Below are positions 43,581 through 53,063 of a DNA stretch of 64,000 bases, piece after piece. The first letter of the stretch is position 1. The number at the start of each line of letters is the position of its first letter. The translations under genes were made by a program, and so were the position numbers. The DNA is taken from NCBI RefSeq assembly GCF_018390605.1, contig NZ_JAHBGD010000024.1, positions 868,001-932,000 of the forward strand. The letters are read 5' to 3'. Source of the DNA: Ancylobacter defluvii. Lineage in GTDB: Bacteria > Pseudomonadota > Alphaproteobacteria > Rhizobiales > Xanthobacteraceae. The notes under the pieces are model-generated. The model saw nothing but the letters and a program-made list of their open reading frames with translations. It was not told the origin of the DNA and ran no database searches.

Positions 43581-45479
43581 TCACATGCAAGGCAGCCGCA
43601 CGATGAAGCGCGCCCCGCCGCTTGCCCCCTTCTTGGTCGCCCGGCGGCGCTTGCGCGGTGCCCCGTCGGCGGCAGGCTCCGGTTCCGGCAGCGGCGCCGG
43701 CGGGCGGTTCTCCGCCCAGATGCGGCCGCCATGCGCCTCGACGATCTGCTGGGAGATCGACAGGCCGAGGCCGGAATTCTGCCCGAAGCCCTGCTCCTCC
43801 GGCCGGTCGGTGTAGAAGCGCTCGAAGATGCGGCCGAGCGCGTGTTCGGGAATGCCCGGCCCGTCATCATCGATGATGATCTCGACGCCGCCGCCCTTCA
43901 CCTTGCGGCAGTTCACGCGCACCTCCCCGCCCTTGGGCGAGAAGGAGCGGGCATTGTCGATGAGGTTGTTGATCACCTGGCCGAGGCGGGAATCGTGCCC
44001 GGCCACCACGAAGGCGACCGGCTTGCCGCCCTCGGTCTCGGGCTCGAAGGCGAGCTTCACCTTCACATTGTCGCCGCGCACCACGTCGTTCTGCACGCCG
44101 CAGACGGTGGTGAGCAGGCGGCGCAGGTCCACCGGCTCGGCCTCCTGCCGCTGCAATTCGGCGTCGAGGCGGCTGGCGTCGGAAATGTCGGTGATCAGCC
44201 GGTCGAGCCGCTTCACGTCGTGCTGGATCACTTCCATCAGCCGCCCGCGCGAGGTGTCGTTCTTGGCCAGTGGCAGCGTCTCCACCGCGGAGCGCAGCGA
44301 GGTCAGCGGGTTCTTCAGTTCGTGCGACACGTCGGCGGCGAAGCTTTCGATCGCCTCGATGCGGGAATACAGCGCGTCGGTCATGTCGCGCAGCGCGCCG
44401 GAGAGATGGCCGATCTCGTCCGAGCGGCTGGTGAAATCGGGGATCTCCACCCGCTGGCGGGTGCGGCGGCGCACCCGCTCGGCGGCGTCGGCAAGGCGGC
44501 GCACCGGGCCGGCGATGGTGCCGGCGAGCAGGAACGACAGCACCACCATCACCACCATGGCGACGAGGAAGACGCGCACGATAACCAGCCGCTCGGCCGC
44601 CACCGCCTCGTCGATCTCGCCGCCCTGGGTGGAGAGCAGCAGCGCGCCGAGAATGGCGCGGAAGCGCTGGATCGGCACCGCCACCGAGACGATGATCTGG
44701 CCGCGCTCATTGACCTGCACCGCGCTGGCCTTCTGGCCGAGCAGCGCCCCCACCACCTGCGGGTAGCCCTTGCCGTTATTGGGCCCGAGCTCGCGATAGA
44801 GCGGCAGGTCACCGCGCTCGAACCACATCTTCATGCTGTTCCAGCCATGCTCCATCCAGTTCGGCTGGCGCGCGGTCGGCTCCGGCAGCTCGAAGCGCAG
44901 GATTTCGCCGCGCGAATAGAGCGAGCGCGAATCCAGCAAGAGGATGCCGTCGCGGTCATAGATGCGGGCGCGGGTGCCGGTCGGCTCGACCAGCCGCTTC
45001 AGCACCGGGGCGACCCGCTCGGGGTTGATCGGGAATTCCAGCGGCGCGAAGCCCTCCTCGCCCGGCCCGTAGCTCTCGCCGGCCTGCAATTCCAAGAGCC
45101 GCTCGGGATCGATGGTGATGGCGTTGGAATCGACCTGCGCCGAGGCGGCGATGGCGCCGGCGATGATCTCGCCCTGCACCAGCAGGCTCTGCACCCGCGC
45201 GTCGATGAGGCCGGCGCGGAACTCCGACAGATAGAGGATGCCGGCCACCAGCGCGCCCATGCCGGCGAGGTTGAGCAGCACGATGCGGCGGGTGAGGCTC
45301 GATGAGCTCTTCTGCGCCACGAAATGGCGCGCCCGCCGCAGCCCGCGCACGAGGCCAGCGGCGCGCGAGGCCAGCGACCAAGCCCTGCGGCGCTCGCCTG
45401 CGGCCTCCGCGACGGCCTCCTCCTGCTCCTCGGGGTCCTCGCCCGGCGGCAGGTTCCGCGTCGATTCCGGGTCGAGCAA
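43581..45479 (-). CDS. chvG: Sensor histidine kinase ChvG (ExoS/BvrS type)
   Basis: A 632-residue membrane kinase. The first membrane helix is about 66-86 and the second about 299-320, with a periplasmic domain of about 210 residues between. A HAMP domain follows, then the phospho-acceptor His386 in FAADVSHELKNPLTSL, and the ATPase motifs NLIDNARSFSP, DDDGPGIPEHA and GLGLSISQQIVEAHGG. In rhizobia, Agrobacterium and Brucella it senses acid or envelope stress with ChvI. The start appears to be TTG at 45479 with GGAG ten bases upstream. It follows chvI by 7 bp. Confidence 0.94.
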   Translation of the reverse strand: MLDPESTRNLPPGEDPEEQEEAVAEAAGERRRAWSLASRAAGLVRGLRRARHFVAQKSSSSLTRRIVLLNLAGMGALVAGILYLSEFRAGLIDARVQSLLVQGEIIAGAIAASAQVDSNAITIDPERLLELQAGESYGPGEEGFAPLEFPINPERVAPVLKRLVEPTGTRARIYDRDGILLLDSRSLYSRGEILRFELPEPTARQPNWMEHGWNSMKMWFERGDLPLYRELGPNNGKGYPQVVGALLGQKASAVQVNERGQIIVSVAVPIQRFRAILGALLLSTQGGEIDEAVAAERLVIVRVFLVAMVVMVVLSFLLAGTIAGPVRRLADAAERVRRRTRQRVEIPDFTSRSDEIGHLSGALRDMTDALYSRIEAIESFAADVSHELKNPLTSLRSAVETLPLAKNDTSRGRLMEVIQHDVKRLDRLITDISDASRLDAELQRQEAEPVDLRRLLTTVCGVQNDVVRGDNVKVKLAFEPETEGGKPVAFVVAGHDSRLGQVINNLIDNARSFSPKGGEVRVNCRKVKGGGVEIIIDDDGPGIPEHALGRIFERFYTDRPEEQGFGQNSGLGLSISQQIVEAHGGRIWAENRPPAPLPEPEPAADGAPRKRRRATKKGASGGARFIVRLPCM

Positions 45480-45486
45480 AAGCCGT

Positions 45487-46185
45487 CTACTCCTTGAAGC
45501 GATAGCCGACGCCGTAAAGGGTCTCGATCATCTCGAAATTGTCGTCCGTCACCTTGAACTTCTTGCGCAGCCGCTTGATGTGGCTGTCGATGGTGCGGTC
45601 GTCGACATAGACTTGGTCGTCATAGGCGGCGTCCATCAGCGCGTTGCGGCTCTTCACCACGCCGGGGCGGGTGGCGAGCGCCTGCAGGATCAGGAACTCG
45701 GTGACGGTGAGGGTGACGTTCTCGCCCTTCCAGGTGCAGGTGTGGCGCTCGGGGTCCATGCGTAAGAGGCCGCGCTCCAGCACCTTGGCGCTGTCGGTCT
45801 CGCGCGGGGCGGTGCCGTCCTTGGGGGCGACGCGGCGCAGCACCGCCTTCACCCGCTCCACCAGCAGCCGCTGCGAGAACGGCTTCTTGATGAAGTCGTC
45901 GGCGCCCATCTTCAGGCCGAAGAGCTCGTCGATCTCGTCGTCCTTGGAGGTGAGGAAGATCACCGGCATGTCGCTCTTCTGGCGCAGGCGGCGCAGCAGC
46001 TCCATGCCGTCCATGCGCGGCATCTTGATGTCGAAGATGGCGAGGTCCGGCGGGTTGCTCTTGAAGCCGTCCAGCGCGGTGGCGCCGTCGGTATAGGTCT
46101 GGATGCGGTAACCTTCGGATTCGAGGGCGATCGAGACGGAAGTCAGGATATTGCGGTCGTCGTCGACGAGAGCGATGGTCGGCAT
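45487..46185 (-). CDS. chvI: Response regulator ChvI
   Basis: A 232-residue OmpR/PhoB-type regulator. The receiver (1-120) has the acidic pocket VDDD and the phospho-acceptor Asp52 in [11 protein letters not shown]; the winged-helix DNA-binding domain (about 130-230) ends [10 protein letters not shown]. It partners with ChvG and controls envelope, exopolysaccharide and acid-response genes. In many relatives pckA lies divergently next to chvI; here a HugZ-like gene and then a degenerate PckA homologue occupy that side. Confidence 0.96.
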   Translation of the reverse strand: MPTIALVDDDRNILTSVSIALESEGYRIQTYTDGATALDGFKSNPPDLAIFDIKMPRMDGMELLRRLRQKSDMPVIFLTSKDDEIDELFGLKMGADDFIKKPFSQRLLVERVKAVLRRVAPKDGTAPRETDSAKVLERGLLRMDPERHTCTWKGENVTLTVTEFLILQALATRPGVVKSRNALMDAAYDDQVYVDDRTIDSHIKRLRKKFKVTDDNFEMIETLYGVGYRFKE

Positions 46186-46463
46186 CTACATGTTCCTGTT
46201 CGGCGGCGGATGTCGCCCCCGGCGGTGAACCGTGCCGGCGTGGCCAGAATGTGACACGCAAGCAGACTCAGATAGAAATAGCGCGTTTCGAGGCAGTTAG
46301 CCAATGCGTCGCCCGCCGACAGATGGGGATGACGGCGTCTGCGGCCATTTGCGACCGGGCAACGGCGCCGTCGCGCCCCCGCCGCCATCTGCCGCACTTG
46401 ACGCTGCCGGCCGGCTTCGCCACTGAGACAACCGGCCGGGACAGCCAAGCGGGAGACCATCCC

Positions 46464-47279
46464 ATGAACGACATGAACGCCTCCGGTTTCGACGCCGCCG
46501 CCACGGTAAAGCGCCTCCTGCGCGAGACCCGCACCGGCGCGCTCGCCAGTCTCGACCGCGACGGCTGGCCCTATGCCTCGCTGGTGCAGGTGGCCACCCT
46601 GCATGACGGGGCGCCGATATTGCTGCTCTCGCAGCTCGCCCGCCACACCCGCAACATCGCCGGCGACCGGCGCGTCAGCCTTCTGGTCGACGAACGCCGC
46701 GAGGGCGATGAATTGCAGGGCGCGCGGGCCAGCCTCAAGGGGCACATCTTCCGTGTCGAGGGCGAGGCGGACATCGCCACCGCCAGGCGCCGCTTCCTCG
46801 CCCGCCACGCCGATTCGGCCGGCTTCGCGGATTTCGCCGACTTCGCCTTCTACCGGATCGAGCTGGAGAGCGCGCATCTCGTCGCCGGCTTCGGCCGCAT
46901 CGCCGAGGTGCCGGCCGCCGACTTCCTCACCAGCCTCGCCGGCGCCGAGGAGGCACTGGCGAGCGAGGAAGGCGCCATCGCCCACATGAACGCCGACCAT
47001 GCCGACGCCATCGGCCTCTACGCCACCGCCCTCCTCGGCGCGGCGCCGGGCGCGTGGCGCATGACCGGCATCGATCCCGAAGGCTGCGACCTGATGTCCG
47101 GCCACGCGGCACGCCGCCTGCCCTTCGGCCGGCGCATGGCCAGCGCCCACGACGTCCACCGCATCCTGGTCGAGCTGGCGGTCAAGGCGCGCGAGATTGC
47201 CGGCGTTCCGGCGCCGCGCCGCGACAAGGGCGATGCCGGGCAAGACGACCGGCACGACCACCAGCACGATCATCACTGA
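46464..47279 (+). CDS. HugZ-like heme-utilisation / pyridoxamine 5'-phosphate oxidase-fold protein
   Basis: A 271-residue protein. The FMN-binding split-barrel domain (about 10-160, TGALASLDRDGWPYASLVQV, then RRVSLLVDERREGDELQGAR) is followed by a DUF2470 domain (about 165-250, EGAIAHMNADHADAIGLYAT). The pair is typical of HugZ-type proteins that bind or degrade heme. The tail ends in a His/Asp-rich segment DDRHDHQHDHH, an unusual possible metal-binding addition. The frame is open upstream to 46251 but the ATG at 46464 fits the domain boundary. Confidence 0.85.
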   Translation: MNDMNASGFDAAATVKRLLRETRTGALASLDRDGWPYASLVQVATLHDGAPILLLSQLARHTRNIAGDRRVSLLVDERREGDELQGARASLKGHIFRVEGEADIATARRRFLARHADSAGFADFADFAFYRIELESAHLVAGFGRIAEVPAADFLTSLAGAEEALASEEGAIAHMNADHADAIGLYATALLGAAPGAWRMTGIDPEGCDLMSGHAARRLPFGRRMASAHDVHRILVELAVKAREIAGVPAPRRDKGDAGQDDRHDHQHDHH

Positions 47280-47305
47280 CGTCGAAACAGTATCCGGCTA
47301 GGGGC

Positions 47306-47326
47306 GGGTCGCCACGGCGGCGACCC
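47306..47326. terminator. Hairpin between hugZ-like and pckA-like genes
   Basis: An 8-bp stem GGGTCGCC / GGCGACCC lies in the 141-bp gap. There is no clear U-run, so termination is uncertain. Confidence 0.4.
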
Positions 47327-47420
47327 GGTTTCGCCACGGTTTCGACCCTGTATGACAGACAAATGGCCCGAGTGCTCCGTCAGTTTGCCGCCTCGGCGGG
47401 TACACGAGAAGGAGTATCAC

Positions 47421-48956
47421 ATGCTGGAGACCGGCATGCGCAACCCGGAGAACGCCGCCGCTGCGGCGGGTCTTTCCGGTTCGGGCAAGGTGTTTTGGAA
47501 TCTTGCCGGCCCCACCCTCTATGAGCGCGCCATAGCTCGCGGCGAGGCGCGGCTTTCCGCCACCGGTGCGCTGGTGGTGGAGAGCGGCACGGCGGCCGGC
47601 GCGGCACCCTTGCCGCGCCATCTGGTCGGCGAGGCGAGCGAAACGGACGCCGCCCCGGAAGGCAGCCTCTTTCTCGACCGCGATTCGTTCGAGCGGCTGA
47701 GGCAGGAAATGCTGGCCCATGCTGCCGGCCGCACCCTGTTCGCGCAGGATCTCCATGTCGCGACCGCCTCCGGCCAGTCCCGCCGGCTGCGCGTCTTCAC
47801 CGAGCATGCCTGGCAGGCGCTCGCCATCCGCAACCTGATGCAGTCGCCGGCACGCGAGGCGATTGACGGCTTCGTGCCGGACATCACCCTGTTCTGCCTG
47901 CCGCATTTCCGGCTGGATGCCGACCGCCACGGCATTGCCGGTCCGGGGGTGGTCGCCGAGGATGCCGGCGCCGGCCTGATCCTCGTCGGCGGCACGCTCG
48001 ATCTCGGCCATGTCGAGCAGGCGCTGGTCGCCCATCTCGACGACCTGCTGGCCGGCAGCGGCACGCTGACGCTGAACGGCGCCGCCACCCTCGACGCCGA
48101 GAGCGGCCCGGCGCTGTTCCTCGGTCCGCCGGACAGCGGCAAGAGCGCGCTCGCCGGCGCCTTCGCCGCCGATCCGCGCTTCACGCTGGTGGCCGATGGC
48201 CCGCTCGGCTGGAATCGCGACGGCGTGTTCGGGCTGTTCGCCGGCCGCCGCCGGCGGGTGCATGAGCTCGACGCCAGGGGCGGCTTCGGCACCGTGCTGG
48301 AAAACGTGCCGCTGGATTTCGACAGCCGCGAGCCGGACCTCGCCGGCGCCCAGGCCGCCCGCGCCGTGCTGCCCGGCGACACCTCCGGCCGCGCCGGCGT
48401 GCCGCACACGCTGATCCTCGCCAGTTGCGACGGCTTCGGCGTGCTGCCGCCCATTGCCCGGCTCACCCCCGAGCAGGCCGTCTATCATCTGCTGTCGGGC
48501 TATACCGCCCCGGCGAACGATGACGGGGCGCCGCAGCCGCGCTTCGCCTCCGGCCATCGTTCGCCGGCCGGAGCGCATCTGCTGCGCGAACTCATCGCCG
48601 ATGGCGAGACCCATTGCTGGCTGGTCAATACCGGCTGGAGCGGCGATCAGGCCGGGCACGGCGCGCGCATCCTGCCGGAGGCGACGCACCGGCTGGTCGC
48701 CGCCGCGCTCGACGGCTCGCTGGCGGCGGGCGCGTTCCGTGCCGATCCGCATTTCGGCTTCGAGGTGCCGGTCGAGGTGGAAGGCGTCGATGCCAGCCTG
48801 CTCGATCCCGCCGAGGCCTGGGCCGACCATCGTGACCATGCGGTGGCGGCGAAGCGGCTGGTCGAGATGTTCGCGGAGAACTTCGCGCGCTTCGAGGCCG
48901 CGGTCGATCCCGAGGTCCGCGAGGCGCAGCCGCGCATGGCCATCGCCGCCGAATGA
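47421..48956 (+). CDS. PEP carboxykinase (ATP)-family protein lacking the catalytic metal ligands
   Basis: A 511-residue homologue of PckA along its whole length: LERLRQEMLAHAAGRTLFAQ-like middle, FGTVLENVPLDF, CDGFGVLPPIARLTPEQAVY and CWLVNTGWSG all align. Key positions are changed (E. coli numbering): the TGRSPKDK loop with Arg65 is replaced, Tyr207 is lost, Lys213 lies in a stretch now reading HVEQ, His232 is Asn219 here, and Asp269 is Gly260. Walker A survives as GPPDSGKS (235-242), Asp268 is kept (Asp259), and Arg333 is kept. All three Mn2+ ligands are gone, so carboxykinase activity is unlikely; nucleotide binding may remain. GAAGGAG precedes the ATG at 47421. Confidence 0.85.
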   Translation: MLETGMRNPENAAAAAGLSGSGKVFWNLAGPTLYERAIARGEARLSATGALVVESGTAAGAAPLPRHLVGEASETDAAPEGSLFLDRDSFERLRQEMLAHAAGRTLFAQDLHVATASGQSRRLRVFTEHAWQALAIRNLMQSPAREAIDGFVPDITLFCLPHFRLDADRHGIAGPGVVAEDAGAGLILVGGTLDLGHVEQALVAHLDDLLAGSGTLTLNGAATLDAESGPALFLGPPDSGKSALAGAFAADPRFTLVADGPLGWNRDGVFGLFAGRRRRVHELDARGGFGTVLENVPLDFDSREPDLAGAQAARAVLPGDTSGRAGVPHTLILASCDGFGVLPPIARLTPEQAVYHLLSGYTAPANDDGAPQPRFASGHRSPAGAHLLRELIADGETHCWLVNTGWSGDQAGHGARILPEATHRLVAAALDGSLAAGAFRADPHFGFEVPVEVEGVDASLLDPAEAWADHRDHAVAAKRLVEMFAENFARFEAAVDPEVREAQPRMAIAAE

Positions 48957-49049
48957 TGGCAGGCTGTCCCCTGCCCGCCCCGCTGTCCGCCGGCGCGCCC
49001 GAGAGTGGCGCGCCCTGATCCGACCGGGGATGCGGCCGGAGGACTGTCG

Positions 49050-49568
49050 ATGCGCCCATCCCGCATTGTCGCCCTGGGGTTACTGGCGGCGCTGGTCGCC
49101 GCCGGCCCCGCGATCGCTGCGTCGCCCGCATCGCCGCCTGCGGCGGCGCGGGTGAATTTCGTCGCGCCGCAAAGCTATGTCGACGGCAATCTCGAATGGT
49201 CGAGCGTCGATCAGCGCCTCACCTTCGAGGGGCTGACGCGCATCTTCTCGGCCGAGGCCCGCCGCGCCCTGCCGCCCGGCACGACGATCGAGATCGACAT
49301 CCTCGCCCTCGACCTCGCCGGCAAGATCAATCCCCTCGCCTCGCGCACCGGCGAACTGCGGGTGATGCGTGAGGACACCTGGCCCTCGCTCACCCTGCGC
49401 TACCGGCTGGTCCGCGACGGGCGGACGGTGGCGCGCGGCGAGGAGACCCTGCGCGCGATGAACTATCTGATGAACCCGCGTGCCGCCCGTTCCGGCGCGC
49501 CGCTGCGCTATGAGCGGGCGATGATCGCCGCGTGGTTCCGCACCCGCTTCGGGTCTTCGGCTTCCTGA
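49050..49568 (+). CDS. DUF3016 family secreted protein
   Basis: A 172-residue protein. A signal peptide (about 1-24, MRPSRIVALGLLAALVAAGP) is followed by a beta-rich domain (NFVAPQSYVDGNLEWSSVDQ, then GTTIEIDILALDLAGKINPL and LTLRYRLVRDGRTVARGEE). DUF3016 proteins are periplasmic or outer-membrane associated and uncharacterised. CGGAGG precedes the ATG at 49050. It follows the PckA-like gene by 93 bp on the same strand and may be co-transcribed. Confidence 0.8.
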   Translation: MRPSRIVALGLLAALVAAGPAIAASPASPPAAARVNFVAPQSYVDGNLEWSSVDQRLTFEGLTRIFSAEARRALPPGTTIEIDILALDLAGKINPLASRTGELRVMREDTWPSLTLRYRLVRDGRTVARGEETLRAMNYLMNPRAARSGAPLRYERAMIAAWFRTRFGSSAS

Positions 49569-49599
49569 CAATCAACGTCGCCCTCAGCTGCGCCCATGC

Positions 49600-49636
49600 C
49601 CCCTCACCCCATCGAGGAGAGGGATGGGGTGAGGGG
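49600..49636. terminator. Bidirectional terminator made of the GGGGTGAGGGG repeat
   Basis: A perfect 13-bp stem CCCCTCACCCCAT / ATGGGGTGAGGGG with an 11-nt loop, between convergent genes. The same core occurs at 39881-39981. Confidence 0.75.
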
Positions 49637-49643
49637 CCGTCGC

Positions 49644-51071
49644 TCAGCGGAAATACAGGAAGGTGAGCAGCGCGAAGCAGGGCAGCAGAAAGATGCCCGA
49701 CCACGCCATGTAGCCGAAGAAGCTCGGCATCTTCACGCCGCGGCTCTTGGCGATCGCCAGCACCATGAAGTTCGGCGCGTTGCCGATATAGGTCAGCGCG
49801 CCCATGAACACCGCGCCGGCCGAGATCGCTTCCAGCGTCACCGCATGGGTGGTCATCAGCGCCTGCGCATCGCCACCGGCGAGGTTGAAGAACACCAGAT
49901 AGGTCGGCGCATTGTCGAGGAAGCCGGACAGGATGCCAGTCATCCAGAAATAGCCGGCATTCACCGGCCCGCCATTGGCGTCGGTCACCAGCGCCACCAG
50001 CGGCGCGAGCGCGCCGTCCGCCCCGGCCTTCAATATGGCGATCACCGGGATGATGGTGAGGAAGATCGCCGCGAACAGCTTCGCCACCTCGCGGATCGGC
50101 TCCCAGTCGAAGCCATTGCGCTCGCGGATGAAGGCCGGGGTGATCCGGATCGAGACCGCCGCCAGCCCGAGCAGGATCAGGTCGCGCGCCACCGAGGGCA
50201 ACGGCAGATGGGTGCCGGCGATGTTGAACTCGATATCCGGCTTCCACAGCGCGCTCATCAGGATGGCGGCGACGACGCCGGCCAGCAGCGGCAGGTTGGC
50301 GAGGCCGCGCAGGCCGATGCCCTCGGTGTCGGGCGTCGGGTCGAACTTGGGCGGCCGGGCCTCTTCGCGGGCGTGGAACCAGCGGTCGAGCAGGTAGTAG
50401 GCGGCGAGCAGCAGGATCACCACCACCGCGGTGTCGTGGAACAGATGGGTGGTGGTCCAGAAGAAGCTCACCCCCTTGAGGAAACCGAGGAACAGCGGCG
50501 GATCGCCGAGCGGGGTCAGCGAGCCGCCGATATTCGACACCAGGAAGATGAAGAACACCACGGTGTGGACGTTGTGGCGCCGCCCGTCATTGGCGCGCAG
50601 CAGCGGGCGGATCAGCACCATCGAGGCGCCGGTGGTGCCGATCAGGCTGGCCAGCACCGTGCCGATCGCCAGCAGCGCGGTGTTCACCGCCGGGCTGCCG
50701 TGCAGATTTCCGGTGACGAGGATGCCGCCGGAAATGGTGAACAGCGTGAACAGCAGGATGATGAACGGGATGTATTCCAGCAGCGCCGCGTGCGTCACCT
50801 CGTAGACGGTGACGCCGGTGCCGAGCAGCAGAACGAACGGCACCAGCACCGCCAGCCCCCAGAACAGCGCCACCTTGCCGTAATGGTGGTGCCAGAAATG
50901 CCCGGCGACCAGCGGGATGATGGCGATGGAGAGCAGCATGCCGGCGAAAGGGATGCCCCAGGCCAGCGACAGGCTGGCCCCGTCGATGCCGGCCCCCTCG
51001 GCGGCGGCGGCCGGACCGGCCGTGACCAGGGCGAGCAGCAGCACCGTCACCGGCCCCAACAGCTTCGTCAT
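49644..51071 (-). CDS. Na+/H+ antiporter, NhaD/CitMHS-type
   Basis: A 475-residue integral membrane protein with a signal-like first helix (MTKLLGPVTVLLLALVTAGP) and about twelve further membrane helices. TTGASMVLIRPLLRAN and NIGGSLTPLGDPPLFLGFL are the ion-transporter-superfamily re-entrant motifs; SGFLDNAPTYLVFF and GALTYIGNAPNFMVLAIA form the second repeat. It is probably a sodium:proton antiporter of the NhaD group. It is a single gene between a convergent DUF3016 gene and recR. Confidence 0.86.
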   Translation of the reverse strand: MTKLLGPVTVLLLALVTAGPAAAAEGAGIDGASLSLAWGIPFAGMLLSIAIIPLVAGHFWHHHYGKVALFWGLAVLVPFVLLLGTGVTVYEVTHAALLEYIPFIILLFTLFTISGGILVTGNLHGSPAVNTALLAIGTVLASLIGTTGASMVLIRPLLRANDGRRHNVHTVVFFIFLVSNIGGSLTPLGDPPLFLGFLKGVSFFWTTTHLFHDTAVVVILLLAAYYLLDRWFHAREEARPPKFDPTPDTEGIGLRGLANLPLLAGVVAAILMSALWKPDIEFNIAGTHLPLPSVARDLILLGLAAVSIRITPAFIRERNGFDWEPIREVAKLFAAIFLTIIPVIAILKAGADGALAPLVALVTDANGGPVNAGYFWMTGILSGFLDNAPTYLVFFNLAGGDAQALMTTHAVTLEAISAGAVFMGALTYIGNAPNFMVLAIAKSRGVKMPSFFGYMAWSGIFLLPCFALLTFLYFR

Positions 51072-51311
51072 TGCGTTCCCCCGCTGGAATCGGCTTCTTG
51101 GATCGACACGTCGAAGATGGCATCCCGGTTAGCAATCCGTCCTTGCGCTGTCGAGGAAATCCGGGCCTGCCCCCGCCGATTTTACCCCCGCGTCAGGCGC
51201 GGCCGCGCTGAGCCCGATATGGCCCGGCAGGGAGAAGCTCACGCTGCGAAAGGGTTGCACGACGACGCGGCGCCGGCCTAATCATCGGGGTCACCTTCAG
51301 GAGGATGCTTC

Positions 51312-51926
51312 ATGGCGCGCGCCGTTGCCGGCCCCGAGATCGAGCGGCTCGTCCAGCTCCTGGCCCGCGTGCCGGGCCTCGGCCCGCGCTCGGCACGCCG
51401 CGCCGCGCTGCAATTGATCAAGAAGCGCGAATCGCTGATGGCGCCGCTGGCCGGCGCCATGGAGGAGGTGCTCGGCAAGATCGAGACCTGCCCGGTCTGC
51501 GGCAATCTCGACGTGCGCAGCCCCTGCCTCGTCTGCTCCGACCCGACCCGCGACCCCACCCTGATCATCGTCGTCGCCGACGTGTCGGATCTATGGGCGC
51601 TGGAGCGTTCCGGGGCGATGAACGCGCGCTATCACGTGCTCGGCGGCACGCTGTCCCCGCTCGACGGCATCGGCCCGGACGACCTCAACATCGCCAGCCT
51701 GATCGGCCGGGTGCGCGCCGGGGACGGCGGCGTGGTCGGCGAGGTGCTGCTGGCGCTGCCGGCCACGGTGGACGGGCAGACCACCGCGCATTTCGTCACC
51801 GAGCTCCTGCGCGAGACCGGGGTGAAGGTCACCCGCCTCGCCCATGGCGTGCCGGTGGGCGGCGAGCTCGATTATCTCGACGAGGGCACGCTGTCGGCGG
51901 CGATCCGCGCCCGCACCACGCTGTAG
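51312..51926 (+). CDS. recR: Recombination mediator RecR
   Basis: A 204-residue protein: helix-hairpin-helix [15 protein letters not shown], the four-Cys zinc finger C60-x2-C63-x8-C72-x2-C75 ([16 protein letters not shown]), the Toprim domain with [14 protein letters not shown], and the C-terminal [16 protein letters not shown]. With RecO/RecF it loads RecA at gaps. In most relatives recR follows dnaX-ybaB; here its upstream neighbour is an antiporter, so the usual operon is broken. Its TAG stop is the first base triplet of a dispersed repeat. Confidence 0.96.
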   Translation: MARAVAGPEIERLVQLLARVPGLGPRSARRAALQLIKKRESLMAPLAGAMEEVLGKIETCPVCGNLDVRSPCLVCSDPTRDPTLIIVVADVSDLWALERSGAMNARYHVLGGTLSPLDGIGPDDLNIASLIGRVRAGDGGVVGEVLLALPATVDGQTTAHFVTELLRETGVKVTRLAHGVPVGGELDYLDEGTLSAAIRARTTL

Positions 51927-51946
51927 AGCGTTTTCACGCGGAATCG
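51924..51946 (+). repeat. TAGAGC(G/A)TTTTC dispersed repeat, short copy at recR stop
   Basis: TAGAGCGTTTTCACGCGGAA begins exactly with the recR stop codon. A related copy (TAGAGCATTTTCCGCGAAG, opposite strand) begins at the stop codon of the AmpG-like gene. Confidence 0.65.
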
Positions 51947-51992
51947 GTACCTGTTCGCGCGAAGAAATGCGTCGAACGAGGACCGGGAACCG

Positions 51993-53063
51993 CTACCGCC
52001 CGGCGCGCGCCAGACCGTGCGCCACCAGCCGGTCGATGAGCTCGGGATAGCTCACCCCGCTCGCCGCCATCGCCTTGGGATACATGCTGATATTGGTGAA
52101 GCCGGGAATGGTGTTCAGTTCGTTGACGAGGATGCGATTATCCTCCGTCACGAAGAAGTCGGCCCGCGCCATGCCGTCACAGCCCAGCGCGCGGAAGGCA
52201 TCGGCCGCCATCGCCTGCAACTGCGCCTCAATTTCGGCCGGCAGCTGCGCCGGCACGATGATCGCCGCGCCGTCGGCGTCGATATATTTGGCGTCGTAGC
52301 TGTAGAAGCCGTGGCTCTCGGCCGGGCGGATCTCGCCGGGGCGCGAGACGAACAGCCCGCCCTCCGGCTCCTCCAGCACGCTCAATTCGATCTCGCGGCC
52401 GCGGATGAACTCCTCGGCCAGCAGCTTGCGGTCGTGGCGGAAGCCCTCGGCCAGCGCCGCCGCGTATTCCTGTTCGCTCGCCACCTTGCTCACCCCGACC
52501 GAGGAGCCCTGCCGCGCCGGCTTGATGAACACCGGCAGCCCGAGCGCCGCCGTCAGTTCGGCAAAGCTCGGCTCGGCGCCGGGATGGATGGTGACGGCGC
52601 GGGCAGTCGCCAGCCCGGCCTCGAGATAGAGCCGCTTGGCGATGTCCTTGTCGAGCGCGGTGGCCGAGCCGAGGATGCCGCAGCCGACCAGCGCCACCCC
52701 CGCCACATCCGCCAGCCCCTGCACCGAGCCGTCCTCGCCGGGCAGGCCGTGCAGCACCGGGAAGAGCAGGTCGATCGCCGGCAGTTCGTGCGGCACGCCG
52801 GCGGCCGGCAGCGCCAGCAGACGGCCCTTGCCGCCGGGAAGCAGGCACAGCTCGGTGCCACTCTCGGGCGTCTCCAGCTCGCCATGCTCGAAGCGGCTGG
52901 CGAGCCAGCGCCCGTCGCGGGTGATGAACACCGGGACGGCGTCGTATTTTTCCGGGTCCAGCGCCCGCATGACATTGGTGCCCGACATCACCGAGACGTC
53001 GTGCTCGGCGGAGCGCCCGCCGAAAAGCACCGCAATGCGCAGGCGGGTCGGGGAAAGGGTCAC
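51993..53063 (-). CDS. ddl: D-alanine--D-alanine ligase
   Basis: A 356-residue ATP-grasp ligase of the DdlA-like longer type. Motifs are VLFGGRSAEHDVSVMSG at the start, FPVLHGLPGEDGSVQGL, FIKPARQGSSVGVSKV (ATP loop), and the metal-binding end ILVNELNTIPGFTNISMYP. It makes D-Ala-D-Ala for peptidoglycan. The start is GTG at 53063. It is separate from the mur/fts division cluster, where ddlB normally lies, so it may be a second, DdlA-type copy. Confidence 0.95.
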   Translation of the reverse strand: MTLSPTRLRIAVLFGGRSAEHDVSVMSGTNVMRALDPEKYDAVPVFITRDGRWLASRFEHGELETPESGTELCLLPGGKGRLLALPAAGVPHELPAIDLLFPVLHGLPGEDGSVQGLADVAGVALVGCGILGSATALDKDIAKRLYLEAGLATARAVTIHPGAEPSFAELTAALGLPVFIKPARQGSSVGVSKVASEQEYAAALAEGFRHDRKLLAEEFIRGREIELSVLEEPEGGLFVSRPGEIRPAESHGFYSYDAKYIDADGAAIIVPAQLPAEIEAQLQAMAADAFRALGCDGMARADFFVTEDNRILVNELNTIPGFTNISMYPKAMAASGVSYPELIDRLVAHGLARAGR

